A stretch of 64,000 bases of DNA from DAOUBF01 sp034432795 (GCA_034432795.1 DAOUBF010000005.1:33358-97357), one strand, 5' to 3'. Positions 50,848-60,734 are shown, numbered from the stretch's first letter. Notes: a model not told the origin generated them from the letters alone. A program made the numbers and translations.

Positions 50848-51759
50848 TTGAGCGCCTCTGAAATCTTCTCCATTGCACCGGCAGTTCAGGAAGCACTGAG
50901 CGCGGGCAGGCCAGTGGTAGCGCTGGAATCCGCACTCATCAGCCATGGGCTGCCTTATCCGCTGAACCTGGAGACCGCTCAGGCGATGGAGGCCGCCATC
51001 CGGGCCGAGGGCGTGCTCCCGGCGACGATTGGCCTGATCGCCGGGCGGGTGGTGGTGGGGCTGAGCGCGGCGCAGTGCGAGCGGCTGGCGCGAGGGCAGG
51101 GCGTGCGCAAAGTCAGCCGCCGTGACCTGCCCCTGGCCCTCGCCTGGGGGCTGGATGGGGGGACAACGGTCGCCGCGACGGTCTATCTCGCGGGGCGCTG
51201 CGGCTTGCGCGTGATGGCCACCGGAGGTATCGGTGGAGTGCATCGGGGTCAGCCCCACGACATCTCCGCCGATCTGCCGGAACTGGCGCGGACACCGCTC
51301 GTCGTAGTGTGCTCCGGCCCCAAGGTGTTGCTTGATCTCCCCCTGACCCGTGAGGTGCTGGAGACATACGGTGTCCCGGTCATTGGCTATGGCGTGGAAG
51401 AGATGCCCGCGTTCACCAGCGTGACCAGCGGGCTGCCGGTAGATGGCCGCGTGGATGCGCCGGAGGAGGTGGCGCGGCTGGTGCGCGCACGGGATGCGCT
51501 GGGGCTGATGACAGCCCTGCTGGTCACTGTCCCTGTCCCTGCAGAGGTTGCCCTGTCCCCAGAGGAAGCCCAGGCCGCTACAACGCGGGCATTACAACTG
51601 GCCCAAGAGCAGCGCATTACCGGCGCGGCCCTGACTCCGTTTGTGCTGGCGCAGATGGATGCGCTCACCGGCGGGCGCAGCCGACAGGCGAATATCGCCC
51701 TGCTGGTGAACAACGCACGGGTGGCGGCGCGTATTGCGCGAGCGCTGGCGGGGACATAA
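50848..51759 (+). CDS. psuG: Pseudouridine-5'-phosphate glycosidase
   Basis: Cleaves pseudouridine 5'-phosphate to uracil and ribose 5-phosphate. PsuG signatures: VALESALISHGLPYPLNLETA, ATIGLIAGRVVVGLS, KVSRRDLPLALAWGLDGGTTVAAT, ATGGIGGVHRGQPHDISADL and VIGYGVEEMPAFTS. The start is taken as TTG at 50848, with GGAGA seven bases upstream, giving 303 residues as usual for the family. An ATG at 50800 would add 16 residues of poor fit. It is divergent from the cystathionine synthase-like gene and followed three bases later by the kinase gene. Confidence 0.93.
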   Translation: MSASEIFSIAPAVQEALSAGRPVVALESALISHGLPYPLNLETAQAMEAAIRAEGVLPATIGLIAGRVVVGLSAAQCERLARGQGVRKVSRRDLPLALAWGLDGGTTVAATVYLAGRCGLRVMATGGIGGVHRGQPHDISADLPELARTPLVVVCSGPKVLLDLPLTREVLETYGVPVIGYGVEEMPAFTSVTSGLPVDGRVDAPEEVARLVRARDALGLMTALLVTVPVPAEVALSPEEAQAATTRALQLAQEQRITGAALTPFVLAQMDALTGGRSRQANIALLVNNARVAARIARALAGT

Positions 51760-51762
51760 AGC

Positions 51763-52710
51763 GTGATCCGCTACGTTGCCTTCGGCATCGTCATAGATGA
51801 CCTGGTCTTTGAGGACGGCAGGCAGGTTTTGGGCGTCCTGGGCGGGGGTGGGCCGCAGGCGGCCTTTGGGATGCGGCTGTGGGGGGAGGGCGTGGGTCTG
51901 GTCGCGGCGGTCGGCGCCGATTGGCCCGTTGCCCACCGGGCACAACTGGAGGCAGCGGGCATTGATCTGAGCGGGGTGATCACCGGCCCCTGGCCCACAT
52001 TGCGTGCCTGGCAAATCTACGGGAACGCAGGGGAGCGCCGCCACGTGTGGCGAGTGGCCCCAGGGCGCGACCGGCCTGACTGGGCGCGCTGCCTGGCTCT
52101 GGCCCCTAGTGATTATCGGGCAGCGCGTGGCTATCATTTGGGCCTCCATGCGGAGGCCGCCGACCTGGGCCTGGTGCGCCAGTTGCGGGCCTACGGGGGA
52201 TATGTGAGCCTGGAGTTGTTCCGGCCCGCCCCCCATCCGCTGGACGCAGACACATTGCGTGCGCTGGCCTGTGCGCCTGACATCCTGTCGCTCACCTTAA
52301 AAGAAGCCCAATCCCTATACGCTTCCAAGGCCCCGTTGTCTTCGGAAAAAACGGGTCTCTGGGCCGATTTAGTGCGCCGTCTGCATCAGGCCGGCGCTCG
52401 TATGGTCGCGCTGCGATTAGGCCCTGAGGGGGCACTTGTCAGCGAGGGGCAGGCGGGGCAAGCCTGGCACATCCCCGCTTTTCCTACGACGGTCGTCGAT
52501 CCGACCGGCGCGGGCAACGCCTTCAGTGGTGCGTTCCTGGTGGGCTATCTGGAGACAAACAACCTGTTGACTGCTGGGCTGTGGGGGAGTGTGGCGGCCT
52601 CGCTGATCGTTGAGAGAATCGGCTTCCCGCAGCCGGATGCGGCCCTGCGCCTGGAAGCCCGGCGCCGTGTTCAAGTGTTGCGCCCCCAGGTCCGCACAGT
52701 TCAGATTTAA
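51763..52710 (+). CDS. psuK: PfkB-family kinase, probable pseudouridine kinase
   Basis: A ribokinase-fold sugar/nucleoside kinase of 315 residues. The C-terminal PfkB signature VDPTGAGNAFSGAFLVGYLE holds the catalytic Asp, and the N-terminal GGGGPQAAFGMRLWG is the substrate-lid region. Pseudouridine kinase phosphorylates pseudouridine before cleavage by PsuG; the assignment rests on its position directly behind psuG. It starts with GTG at 51763, three bases after the psuG stop, so the two are coupled. The N-terminal GxGG motif is slightly divergent from ribokinase, so another nucleoside is possible. Confidence 0.8.
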   Translation: MIRYVAFGIVIDDLVFEDGRQVLGVLGGGGPQAAFGMRLWGEGVGLVAAVGADWPVAHRAQLEAAGIDLSGVITGPWPTLRAWQIYGNAGERRHVWRVAPGRDRPDWARCLALAPSDYRAARGYHLGLHAEAADLGLVRQLRAYGGYVSLELFRPAPHPLDADTLRALACAPDILSLTLKEAQSLYASKAPLSSEKTGLWADLVRRLHQAGARMVALRLGPEGALVSEGQAGQAWHIPAFPTTVVDPTGAGNAFSGAFLVGYLETNNLLTAGLWGSVAASLIVERIGFPQPDAALRLEARRRVQVLRPQVRTVQI

Positions 52711-53175
52711 CCCCATCTTCGCAATTCTCCCCCCTTCTTGCTTCCTGGGTCTGGCCTCCTGGCTTTGCTGCTCCATAGCGGGTGTGGACAGGTTATCCAC
52801 AGCATGATTGATTTTTATTCGGTTAAATATCATATCGGCGCCTCTTAGCATTATTTGTCTCCATGTATTCGGTTAAATACTTTAGATAGCGGCGAAGGGC
52901 GGGGGTGCGTGACCGCAATATTTCGTATAGTGAATACCGCCTTATCAGCTATATATCATTTATCTAATATTTCATGGAAGCTAGATAGCAGATATATAGT
53001 AGGCAAAATACCCGTTGCCGCTACGCACGGACGGGCATTTGGGGGAATACGGCCGGGTTTCTGGCGTTGGGGGCAATTTATACCCGGTCGCCTTGCCCCA
53101 GGCGCGCATTTGTGGTAGCATGGCAAGAGGCGTCCTGGGCACAGCACGTCTGTGCCCAGGACGCTGCTCAGGCCT
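52711..53175. other. AT-rich gene-free stretch with DnaA-box-like and direct repeats
   Basis: TTATCCACA, a perfect consensus DnaA box, is at 52793-52801. A degenerate inverted box, TGTGGACAG, touches it at 52783-52791. The 14-mer TATTCGGTTAAATA occurs at 52816-52829 and 52866-52879, exactly 50 bases apart. 52920-53010 is strongly AT-rich (TATATAT, TTTATCTAATATTTC). No credible gene lies here. It also serves as the upstream region of the GT39-like gene. Confidence 0.5.
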
Positions 53176-55536
53176 ATGTCTGTCCAGTCCAATCCGAGTG
53201 CCCTCACTGGGACGACGCGCCCATTGCCCTGGGTATGGGGTGCTGCTGCGCTCCTCGTGTTGCTCTTCTTTCAAGTGCTGAACGGCGCCCACGATGCCTC
53301 GTTGACCGCAGATGAGCCGGTTCACATTTTGCGCGGTTATGCCTTGTGGCGCAGCGGTGACTTCCGTTTGCAATATGGGCATCCGCCGTTGACCCATTGG
53401 ATCAGCGGGGCCGCGTTGGAGTTGGAACCTGACCTGCCACCACCGCAGACACTGCCCGGCTGGGAGCAGGCTGACCGGATGGCGATGGCCCAGCAACTCC
53501 TGACGGGTTCGCCGCAGCGCGTGGACCGCATTGTCTGGCTGGCGCGGTACCCTATTGCGCTCCTGGCGCTGTTGCTGGGCGCGATTGTGTTCCGTTGGGC
53601 GCGGGAGTGGCTGGGGCCAGTCGCAGGCGTGGCGGCTTTGGCGTTCCTGGCCTTCGATCCCAACATCATTGCGCATGCGGGCCTGGCGACAACAGACCTG
53701 GGGGTCAGTGTGTTCTTTTTTGCGGCGGCGTATACATTCTATCGGGCGCTGCGGCACCCCACACCGGGCCGGTTGGTCATTGCCGGCCTTGCCTTTGGCC
53801 TGGCCCAGGCAGCCAAGCTTTCCGCATTGATTTTAGGGCCGGCGTTTGTGCTGCTTACAGTGCTGAGCGTGCTGCGGATACCCCGCCGCCAGGGGAGGAC
53901 AACGCCCATCCTCTCTATGGTGATCATCTTTGTAATCGGCGGGCTGACGCTGTGGGCGGTGTATGGCTTCCAGTGGGGGCCGGTGCCCGGCCTGGGCCTG
54001 TCACTGCCGGCACCCGCATATTGGGTGAGCCTGATCCGGCTGCGTGACCATGAAGAATTGGGTCACCGCGCTTATCTCTTGGGGCAGATTTCATCCGAAG
54101 GCTGGTGGTATTACTTTCCGGTTGTTTTTCTGGTGAAGACGCCCCTGCCGACGTTGATCGCATTGGTGTTAGCGAGCATCGCTTGGCTGCGTCGGGCGAG
54201 GTATAGGGACATGGCGATGGCCGGTCTGCTTGTACCGCCGCTGGCCTACCTAGCTGTGAGTGTTAACAGTAGCCTGAACATCGGCTACCGGCATATCTTG
54301 CCGGTGTTGCCGTTCGCGTTTGCGTTCGCCTCTCAGATCATCTGTCTGCCGGGTTTGCTGCGTCGCCATGCCCCTAAGGTAAGCAGCATCGTGGTGGTGT
54401 TCTTGCTGTTCTGGCTGGCTGTTGAGGCCCTCGCCATTCAGCCTTATCCGCTGGCCTATTTTAACCAGCTTGTCGGTGGGCCAGCGCAAGGCTACCGCGT
54501 GCTGGCGGATTCTAATCTGGATTGGGGACAGGACCTTAAGCGGTTGGCTGCCGTGTTGAAGGCGCAGGGGATTGAGCGCCCCTGGCTGAGTTACTTCGGT
54601 GGAGCGGACCCGTCGCTGTATGGGATTGAGTACCGGCGCCTGCCAGCGCCGCCGCCATCGCCGCCCACGCCTGATTACCACCCTTTCAACCCTGCACCTG
54701 GTGTCTATGCCATCAGCGCCAGCAATCTGGTGGGTGTCGGCCTGGATGAACCCGATGCGTTCTATATCTTCCGCCAGCGCGAGCCTTTCGCCCGTATCGG
54801 CTATTCCATCTTTCTGTATCGGATTGAGCCGGTACCGCTGCAGGGCGATTGGGTGGGCGCGTGCGCTGCACCTGACCGGCCTTATGATGATGAGCGCATC
54901 CGCCAGGGGTTTGGTGTGCCCGACCTGCGCATCGCGCAGTTTGATTGTCGCAGCGGTTGGCTCTATGCAGGGGGCGGTAAACCCGGCTGGTATCTTATCC
55001 CAGTGGATACCGAGGGGCCGACGTTGGCCGGGCGCTTCCTGGCCGGCCTGGAGCCTGTTTTCCGTTCGCGCCGCACGGCGACCCATCCTCCCTTTACCCT
55101 ATTCTATTGGCCGGGAGGCATTCTGACGTTCACCCAGGCGGACCCGCCGGTCAATTTTGGCGGGGTTTTGGCGTTTCTCGGTTACCGCCTGGAAGTCGGC
55201 CAGGTTGCAGCGGGCGAGGCAATTCATGTGGATACGGTCTGGCAAGTGACAGGCGCCAGCCCGGGCCTGGTCTCCATCCTGGCTCACCTGACAGCCCCAG
55301 ATGGGCATTTGGTCGGTGTGGGCGATGGCCTGGGGGTGACGCCAGAGAGTTGGGTGGTGGGCGATGTGATTGTGCAAACGCATACGATTCAGGTTCCGGA
55401 GGATGCCGCGCCCGGTCTCTACACGCTCCAGACGGGCCTGTACACTCTCCCGGAGGGGCGCCGCTTCCCGGTTCGTGGGGGTGGGGCTGCCGGTGCTGAT
55501 CGGTTATCGTTCGTTCAGGTGCGTGTGGGGCCGTAG
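53176..55536 (+). CDS. GT39-like (GT-C) membrane glycosyltransferase with C-terminal beta domain
   Basis: A multi-spanning protein of 786 residues. The acidic motif after helix 1 (ASLTADEPVHILRGYALW) is typical of dolichyl/polyprenyl-phosphate-dependent GT-C enzymes. KLSALILGPAF and a lumen-facing region LADSNLDWGQDLKRLA (as in PMT-like families) follow. After the membrane part, residues ~640-780 form an extracytoplasmic beta-sandwich-like module (GYRLEVGQVAAGEAIHVDTVWQ, DAAPGLYTLQTGLYTLPEG) that recurs in the three following proteins. The ATG at 53176 is used; a GTG at 53152 is possible. First gene of a four-paralogue cluster. Donor and acceptor are unknown. Confidence 0.85.
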   Translation: MSVQSNPSALTGTTRPLPWVWGAAALLVLLFFQVLNGAHDASLTADEPVHILRGYALWRSGDFRLQYGHPPLTHWISGAALELEPDLPPPQTLPGWEQADRMAMAQQLLTGSPQRVDRIVWLARYPIALLALLLGAIVFRWAREWLGPVAGVAALAFLAFDPNIIAHAGLATTDLGVSVFFFAAAYTFYRALRHPTPGRLVIAGLAFGLAQAAKLSALILGPAFVLLTVLSVLRIPRRQGRTTPILSMVIIFVIGGLTLWAVYGFQWGPVPGLGLSLPAPAYWVSLIRLRDHEELGHRAYLLGQISSEGWWYYFPVVFLVKTPLPTLIALVLASIAWLRRARYRDMAMAGLLVPPLAYLAVSVNSSLNIGYRHILPVLPFAFAFASQIICLPGLLRRHAPKVSSIVVVFLLFWLAVEALAIQPYPLAYFNQLVGGPAQGYRVLADSNLDWGQDLKRLAAVLKAQGIERPWLSYFGGADPSLYGIEYRRLPAPPPSPPTPDYHPFNPAPGVYAISASNLVGVGLDEPDAFYIFRQREPFARIGYSIFLYRIEPVPLQGDWVGACAAPDRPYDDERIRQGFGVPDLRIAQFDCRSGWLYAGGGKPGWYLIPVDTEGPTLAGRFLAGLEPVFRSRRTATHPPFTLFYWPGGILTFTQADPPVNFGGVLAFLGYRLEVGQVAAGEAIHVDTVWQVTGASPGLVSILAHLTAPDGHLVGVGDGLGVTPESWVVGDVIVQTHTIQVPEDAAPGLYTLQTGLYTLPEGRRFPVRGGGAAGADRLSFVQVRVGP

Positions 55537-55548
55537 GCGTTGTATCGG

Positions 55549-57909
55549 ATGGTAAGACTGCGTTATAATGGCGATGTGCGCACAGCAGACCTGCTTGTAG
55601 GAGATAGGGAAGCGAGTCGCCAGCTTAGCCGGTCGGCGCACCTGGCTTCCCGGTGGCAAGCCTTAGCCCAAGATAGGCGTTGGCCGGCGCTCATTCTAGC
55701 CTTGCACCTGATCCTGGGTGCCATTTACAGCGCAGTTGTGCCTCTTTGGGAAGCTTATGATGAGGTCGGCCATTTTGACTACGTCCGGTATGTGGCTACC
55801 TATCGGGCGCTACCGCCAGCCGACCAGAAAATCTCGGAATTTTTAGATGAATCCCACCAGCCACCGCTCTATTACATCCTGGGCGCCATTGCGATTTCCT
55901 GGATTGATACCTCTGATCAACTGAAGCCTGTGCCTAACTTCCATGCCCGGGATGGCACTGGCCAGCGCGGGTTTAACCTGTTTGTCCATGGCGACAATGA
56001 GCGGTTCCCCTGGCGTGGCACGGTGTTGGCGCTTCACGTTGCCCGCCTGGTCTCGGTTGTGATAACGACCGGGACGCTGTGGCTGACCTATCTCATTGGC
56101 CGCAAACTATTTCCTGGCCACCCGGCGATGGCGCTGGGGGCGATGGCTGTCAGCGCCTTTCTGCCGCAGTTTCTGTTTATTGGCGCGATCGTCAACAATG
56201 ACAGCCTGATGACCCTTGTCTCTGGCGCTGTCTTGTTGGCAGGGCTTCAGCTTATTCACAGGCCACCCAGAGGGCGCGACCTGGCCGCATTAGGAGCGGC
56301 GCTTGGGCTTAGCCTGTTAACGAAGAACAGCGGTCTGGCGTTTATCCCTTTTGTCGGGCTGACGCTGATCCTGGCTGCCAGGCAGCACGGCGCTTCATGG
56401 CGGGGGCTGATCCTGTGGGGAGGGGTGGCGTTTGGTGTCGCTGCGCTATTGAGTGGGCCATGGTACGGCTATAATCTGGTGCGCTATGGCCGCCCGATCA
56501 TCGATCGGGCGGCAGAGAACCCGATTATCCGCACGGTTGAGCCGTTCGGTGAATCCGTTCGTGAGACAGCCTCGTTAGGCTGGATGGCCACGCTGATCAA
56601 TAACACCTTTCGCACCTTTTGGGCGGCCTTTGGTTGGGGTAACATCATCTATCCAAATGGGCTTTACCTGGCGTTAGGGGTTGTCTGTCTGGTTGGGCTG
56701 GCCGGCGCGGTTTGGATGGCATTCCGAAGTGGGGGCTATGTCCGTCTTGGTCTGGCGCTGATCCTCATCCATGTGCTTCTTGTCGCTTCGCTGGCGATTT
56801 ATCGGGCTGTGTATTTTCGTGATCCTATGTTGGTGCCTGGTCGCTACCTCTTGCCGTCAGTGGCGGGCCTGGGCCTGATGCTCTTCGGCGGTTGGGCCAC
56901 CTGGGTCAGGCCGATATGGAGGCCTATGCTTGCTGCGGGGGTGGCTGTGCCCCTGGGGGTGTTAGCGCTGGTGACGCCATGGATGACTATTGCTCCGGCC
57001 TATGCACGCCCCGAGATGCTTCCCCTGGCTGAGGCCATGGAGGGGATGAACCCGGTTTACCTGCGTTTTGGCGATGGTATGGAGTTACTTGGCTATCAGA
57101 TCAGCCCTGAACGCATCACACCCGGCGAGACGCTGTGGGTCACCCTGGTGTGGCGGGGGCGGGCGCAGATGCGCGAGAATTACACGGTTGGCATCCATCT
57201 GCTTGACGGCACTCTGCGCGATTGGGGGCAGATAGATATGTATCCGGGGCGGGGTAACTATGCCACCAGTCTGTGGCGACCGGGGGATATTTTTCGTGAT
57301 ACCTATCCGGTCAGATTGAGACCGGATGCACCGGCGCCAGCGATGGGGCGGATCGCGGTTGGCGTGCAGCTTTTCCAGCCGGATGCGTCCTCGGTAGGGA
57401 CGCCGTTGCCGGTGACCGATGAGCAGGGGCGAACAGTCACGCCTATCTTCGGGCGCTTCAAAATCGCACCTGTAACCCCGTCCCCTCTCCCGTCCACACC
57501 GGTTCGCTTCCGGTTGGGGGAGGGGCTGGTATTAACGGAGATTGAGCTTTCAGCCGGGGTGGTCCATCCAGGCGAGGCCGTGCAGGTGCGCCTGACCTGG
57601 GGGGTGCAGGCACCTGTTGGAGCGGATTACACGGTCTTCCTCCATGCTCTCAGCGATGGCGAGCCGCGCTTCCAGGCCGACCGCCCGCCGTTGGAAGGCG
57701 CTTACCCGACCGGTTTATGGGAGGCTGGGGAGGTGGTGACGGATACCATTACGCTGACAGTTCCGTCGGGCACACCGCCGGGGCGTTATCGCCTGGTGAC
57801 CGGCCTGTATGATCCTCAGACGGGGGTGCGCCTGCCTGCCTTTGCTGCCACCGGCGAGCGCCAGCCTGGCGACGCGCTTCCGCTTGGAGAGATTCAAGTT
57901 GCACCCTAG
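55549..57909 (+). CDS. DUF2142/GT-C-like membrane protein with two C-terminal beta modules
   Basis: A 786-residue membrane protein. The first extracytoplasmic loop has WEAYDEVGHFDYVRYVA and, further on, SHQPPLYYILGA, the pattern of DUF2142/GT-C proteins. IVNNDSLMTLVSG and LTKNSGLAFIPFVG are in later helices. C-terminal modules at ~500-610 (MELLGYQISPERITPGETLW) and ~650-780 (LTEIELSAGVVHPGEAVQVRL, PPGRYRLVTGLYDPQTG) match those of its neighbours. Between the two modules, 57482-57525 is a family A-like hairpin that is read in frame. The start is uncertain: ATG 55549, with TTG 55540 and GTG 55576 as alternatives. It begins 12 bases after the previous stop. Confidence 0.82.
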   Translation: MVRLRYNGDVRTADLLVGDREASRQLSRSAHLASRWQALAQDRRWPALILALHLILGAIYSAVVPLWEAYDEVGHFDYVRYVATYRALPPADQKISEFLDESHQPPLYYILGAIAISWIDTSDQLKPVPNFHARDGTGQRGFNLFVHGDNERFPWRGTVLALHVARLVSVVITTGTLWLTYLIGRKLFPGHPAMALGAMAVSAFLPQFLFIGAIVNNDSLMTLVSGAVLLAGLQLIHRPPRGRDLAALGAALGLSLLTKNSGLAFIPFVGLTLILAARQHGASWRGLILWGGVAFGVAALLSGPWYGYNLVRYGRPIIDRAAENPIIRTVEPFGESVRETASLGWMATLINNTFRTFWAAFGWGNIIYPNGLYLALGVVCLVGLAGAVWMAFRSGGYVRLGLALILIHVLLVASLAIYRAVYFRDPMLVPGRYLLPSVAGLGLMLFGGWATWVRPIWRPMLAAGVAVPLGVLALVTPWMTIAPAYARPEMLPLAEAMEGMNPVYLRFGDGMELLGYQISPERITPGETLWVTLVWRGRAQMRENYTVGIHLLDGTLRDWGQIDMYPGRGNYATSLWRPGDIFRDTYPVRLRPDAPAPAMGRIAVGVQLFQPDASSVGTPLPVTDEQGRTVTPIFGRFKIAPVTPSPLPSTPVRFRLGEGLVLTEIELSAGVVHPGEAVQVRLTWGVQAPVGADYTVFLHALSDGEPRFQADRPPLEGAYPTGLWEAGEVVTDTITLTVPSGTPPGRYRLVTGLYDPQTGVRLPAFAATGERQPGDALPLGEIQVAP

Positions 57910-60712
57910 CGCGTCAAAACACGCTCTTCTTCCTGCTCTCCTCTCTCCCAGTTTTTGGGGAAGGGGGGTGAAGGGAAGGGGGGCCGAATACGGCCTGCTG
58001 CTCATTATTCTCTTGGGCTTCGGCGTGCGCATCTTCGCGCTGGATAAGCCCAGCCTGTGGCTGGATGAGACCTTCAGTTTCTCACTTTCAAACATGGCGT
58101 ATTCTTTCCGGGCGCTGGTGGATGTCCTGGTGCGCGATGATCTTCATCCCTTCCTGTACTATCTGATCCTATATGGGCATCGGTTGCTGGCTGGAGATAG
58201 TGAGTTCAGCCTGCGCTTTCTTTCGGTTTTGTTTGGCGTCCTGTTAATCCCCACGACGTACGCTATCGCCAGGGAGTTATTGAGCGGCAGAGCCAGTGCG
58301 CGGCAGATAAGCATTATCGTCGGCCTGACGTCAGCCGCGTTGGTGGCCTTTTCGCCCTTCCTGGTGCGTTATTCGCGTGAGGTGCGGAGCTATATGTTAA
58401 TTGCCCTGCTTATTGCGCTGGCTATACTGGCGCTCTTGCGGGCGGTGCGTCTGGGCGGGCGCTGGTGGATTGTTTATGCTGCTCTGTTCACGCTCTCTTG
58501 GTACACGCATTATTTCTCCATTTTCCTCTTGCCAGCGTTCTTTTTCTATAGTGTGCTGATGGGGCGGAGGACGTTCCTCTCCTGGCTGGGGGCGACCGGG
58601 TTATCTATCGGCCTGTTTTTACCCTGGGTCGGGCCGATGTTATGGCAAATGAGGCGATTGATGGTTGCCCCCGACTTTTTTCCGGGCCAACTCAGTCCCT
58701 GGAAGGTCATTGAGGACCTGGCTCAAATTCTGCTGACGGAACAGGGGGGTGAGATAGCTGGAGCGCAGTTCGTTGCGCCCCTGCTTTTGGTTGTTATTGG
58801 GCTTGTCGCAGGCGCGTTTATCCTCCTGCGACGAGACGATGTGGTTAAGCGAACGGCGCTTGTGTTTTTGGCCTGGATCGTGCCGGTGGCATTGACAGCG
58901 GTGGCGGTGACGTATATACCCAAGTTTGCCCCGCGCTACATGATCACTGCGATTGCTCCGCTGATCCTCAGCCTGACGCTAGGTCTATGTTTGTTGCTCT
59001 GGCGTTGGTCACGTATCGGGCGGACGATCTACGTAATAGCGGCGATTGTCGCTATGGTGCTCTCCTTAGGCCAGACGGTGTACGCTGCGGCGCGTGGTGA
59101 ACTGGCCGAAGGCGACGATCCGCGTTCGCTGGCGCGCTTTCTCAAGGAACGGACCGGGCCAGATGACGTGTTGCTCCTGGTCAAGGATGCGCCTCATATC
59201 TTCCAATATTATGATGCCGGGCCTGCACGGATCATCGGCCTTAATGTCATGACCGATCTGACGCACAGCACTCAGGTGATCAATCAACTTCTGTCAGAAC
59301 ATCCGCGCCACGTCTGGCTGATCTTGCATCCCTGGCCACAGGCATGGGCCGATCCCGGCGATTTCGCAGCGACCGAACTTTTGCGGCGAGGGCGAACGAT
59401 CACAGTCACCGAAAGTTTTGCTGGCTATAAGGCATGGGGCTTTGAGATGCTGGATTACACTCCTATCGTCCCGCAGCCGACCCCCCAGTTTCCCCTGGAC
59501 GCTGATTTTGGCGATGTGGCCTCGGTGGTTGGCTACGATGTGATTGACCATGACCCCGGTTGGCTTCACGTGATCTCCTATTGGCGCAGGAATCGCCCCG
59601 ACCCAGGCTATCCAGGCTATTATATAGCGACGCTGGTCCTGGAGGATGAGCAGGGCTATCGCTATGCCTCGGCGACGCAGCCGCTGGCCACCTGGAGCTA
59701 CCTTCCATCGGCCTGGCCGCCGGGCGAGATGGTGCGCGTCCGGATAGATGTGCCTTTGCCGCCCGATCTGCCGCCGCGCACATATCGCGCCTGGCTTTCG
59801 TTATGGGATACTGAAGCGCAGAGCTATCTGCCCGTCACCCGCGCCACCAGCCCGGCGCGGGCGCGCCGCGTCCAGCTCGCGGACCTGCCACTGACAAAAG
59901 CACAACTCAGCAATGCATCTCTGGCGATTCCTTATGCGCTGGAGCGCACCTTTGCCGGTGGGCTGCGGTTGCTCGGCTATGATCTGAATCAAACGAAAGC
60001 GTTGCCCGGCGATTCATTGATGCTGGCGCTATGGTGGCAGGCGAACCGCGATGCGCAGCAGGCGCTCGCGCCGCCCGATACGGTCCAGGTGCGCCTGCGT
60101 GCACCTGATGGGCAGGTCGTTTACAACGATGAGCGCCCACTATTGGACATGTATCCACCGACGAGATGGTCTCCAGGGGAGATCAACCGCGCCGCTTACC
60201 TGTTGACGTTGCCGGTGGAGTTGGACGGGGGAAGCTACACGCTGGAGGTGGGTGTGGCCGGGGAATGGGTGAAGCTGGCCGATATCAATATTGCGCTTCC
60301 GCCGCGTCGCTTTGACCTGCCGCCGGATATCCGGCCCGAAGATGCGCAGTTCGGAGGTCTGGCGCGGCTGGCGGGCTATCGGCTGGAGCCGGAGGCTCTG
60401 TCGCCGGGGCAGCCCTTGACCGTGACGTTGTACTGGCGCGTTGAGGGAAGCACGCGAGAGAGCTACCACGTGACTGTGCAACTCATGGTCAACGGTGAAA
60501 AGATCGCGCAGCACGATGGCCTCCCCGCCGGAGGCACGCGGCCCACGACAAGCTGGTTGCCTGGCGAGGTTATCGCCGACGTGCACCCTATTGTCGTCCC
60601 CACCGATTTGCCGCAGGGCCAGTACGCCATCCTGGTGGCTATCTATCGGGATGACGAACGGCTTCCGGTGGGGCCAGATACAGATTTCGTTCTATTGCCG
60701 GTCCTTCGCTAG
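57899..60712 (+). CDS. GT-C membrane glycosyltransferase-like protein with several beta modules
   Basis: A large membrane protein of up to 937 residues. LDKPSLWLDETFSFSLS is the GT-C acidic motif after helix 1, followed by DDLHPFLYYLILYGHRL and FSPFLVRYSREVRSYM, common in GT-C/GT83-like proteins. From ~510 onward there are three or four beta-rich modules (ASVVGYDVIDHDPGWLHVI, LRLLGYDLNQTKALPGDSLM, ARLAGYRLEPEALSPGQPLT). Starts to weigh: TTG 57899 with GGAGA eight bases before it, overlapping the previous stop; or GTG 57968, where a family A repeat (57940-57984) supplies GGGGAAGGGG. The repeat encodes SPSFWGRGVKGRG if the earlier start is used. Confidence 0.82.
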   Translation: MHPSASKHALLPALLSPSFWGRGVKGRGAEYGLLLIILLGFGVRIFALDKPSLWLDETFSFSLSNMAYSFRALVDVLVRDDLHPFLYYLILYGHRLLAGDSEFSLRFLSVLFGVLLIPTTYAIARELLSGRASARQISIIVGLTSAALVAFSPFLVRYSREVRSYMLIALLIALAILALLRAVRLGGRWWIVYAALFTLSWYTHYFSIFLLPAFFFYSVLMGRRTFLSWLGATGLSIGLFLPWVGPMLWQMRRLMVAPDFFPGQLSPWKVIEDLAQILLTEQGGEIAGAQFVAPLLLVVIGLVAGAFILLRRDDVVKRTALVFLAWIVPVALTAVAVTYIPKFAPRYMITAIAPLILSLTLGLCLLLWRWSRIGRTIYVIAAIVAMVLSLGQTVYAAARGELAEGDDPRSLARFLKERTGPDDVLLLVKDAPHIFQYYDAGPARIIGLNVMTDLTHSTQVINQLLSEHPRHVWLILHPWPQAWADPGDFAATELLRRGRTITVTESFAGYKAWGFEMLDYTPIVPQPTPQFPLDADFGDVASVVGYDVIDHDPGWLHVISYWRRNRPDPGYPGYYIATLVLEDEQGYRYASATQPLATWSYLPSAWPPGEMVRVRIDVPLPPDLPPRTYRAWLSLWDTEAQSYLPVTRATSPARARRVQLADLPLTKAQLSNASLAIPYALERTFAGGLRLLGYDLNQTKALPGDSLMLALWWQANRDAQQALAPPDTVQVRLRAPDGQVVYNDERPLLDMYPPTRWSPGEINRAAYLLTLPVELDGGSYTLEVGVAGEWVKLADINIALPPRRFDLPPDIRPEDAQFGGLARLAGYRLEPEALSPGQPLTVTLYWRVEGSTRESYHVTVQLMVNGEKIAQHDGLPAGGTRPTTSWLPGEVIADVHPIVVPTDLPQGQYAILVAIYRDDERLPVGPDTDFVLLPVLR

Positions 60713-60734
60713 CGCTCAGGATGACCTTTTCGCC

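Noticed and set aside
52711..53175. Chromosomal replication origin
   Set aside because: Only one perfect DnaA box was seen and no dnaA, dnaN or gidA-type neighbours. It is kept as a lower-interest observation instead.
60495..60734. N-terminal extension of the fourth GT-C gene
   Set aside because: It overlaps the end of the previous gene and encodes atypical sequence, including a repeat-derived RSFASAQDD. The ATG at 60735 is far more plausible.
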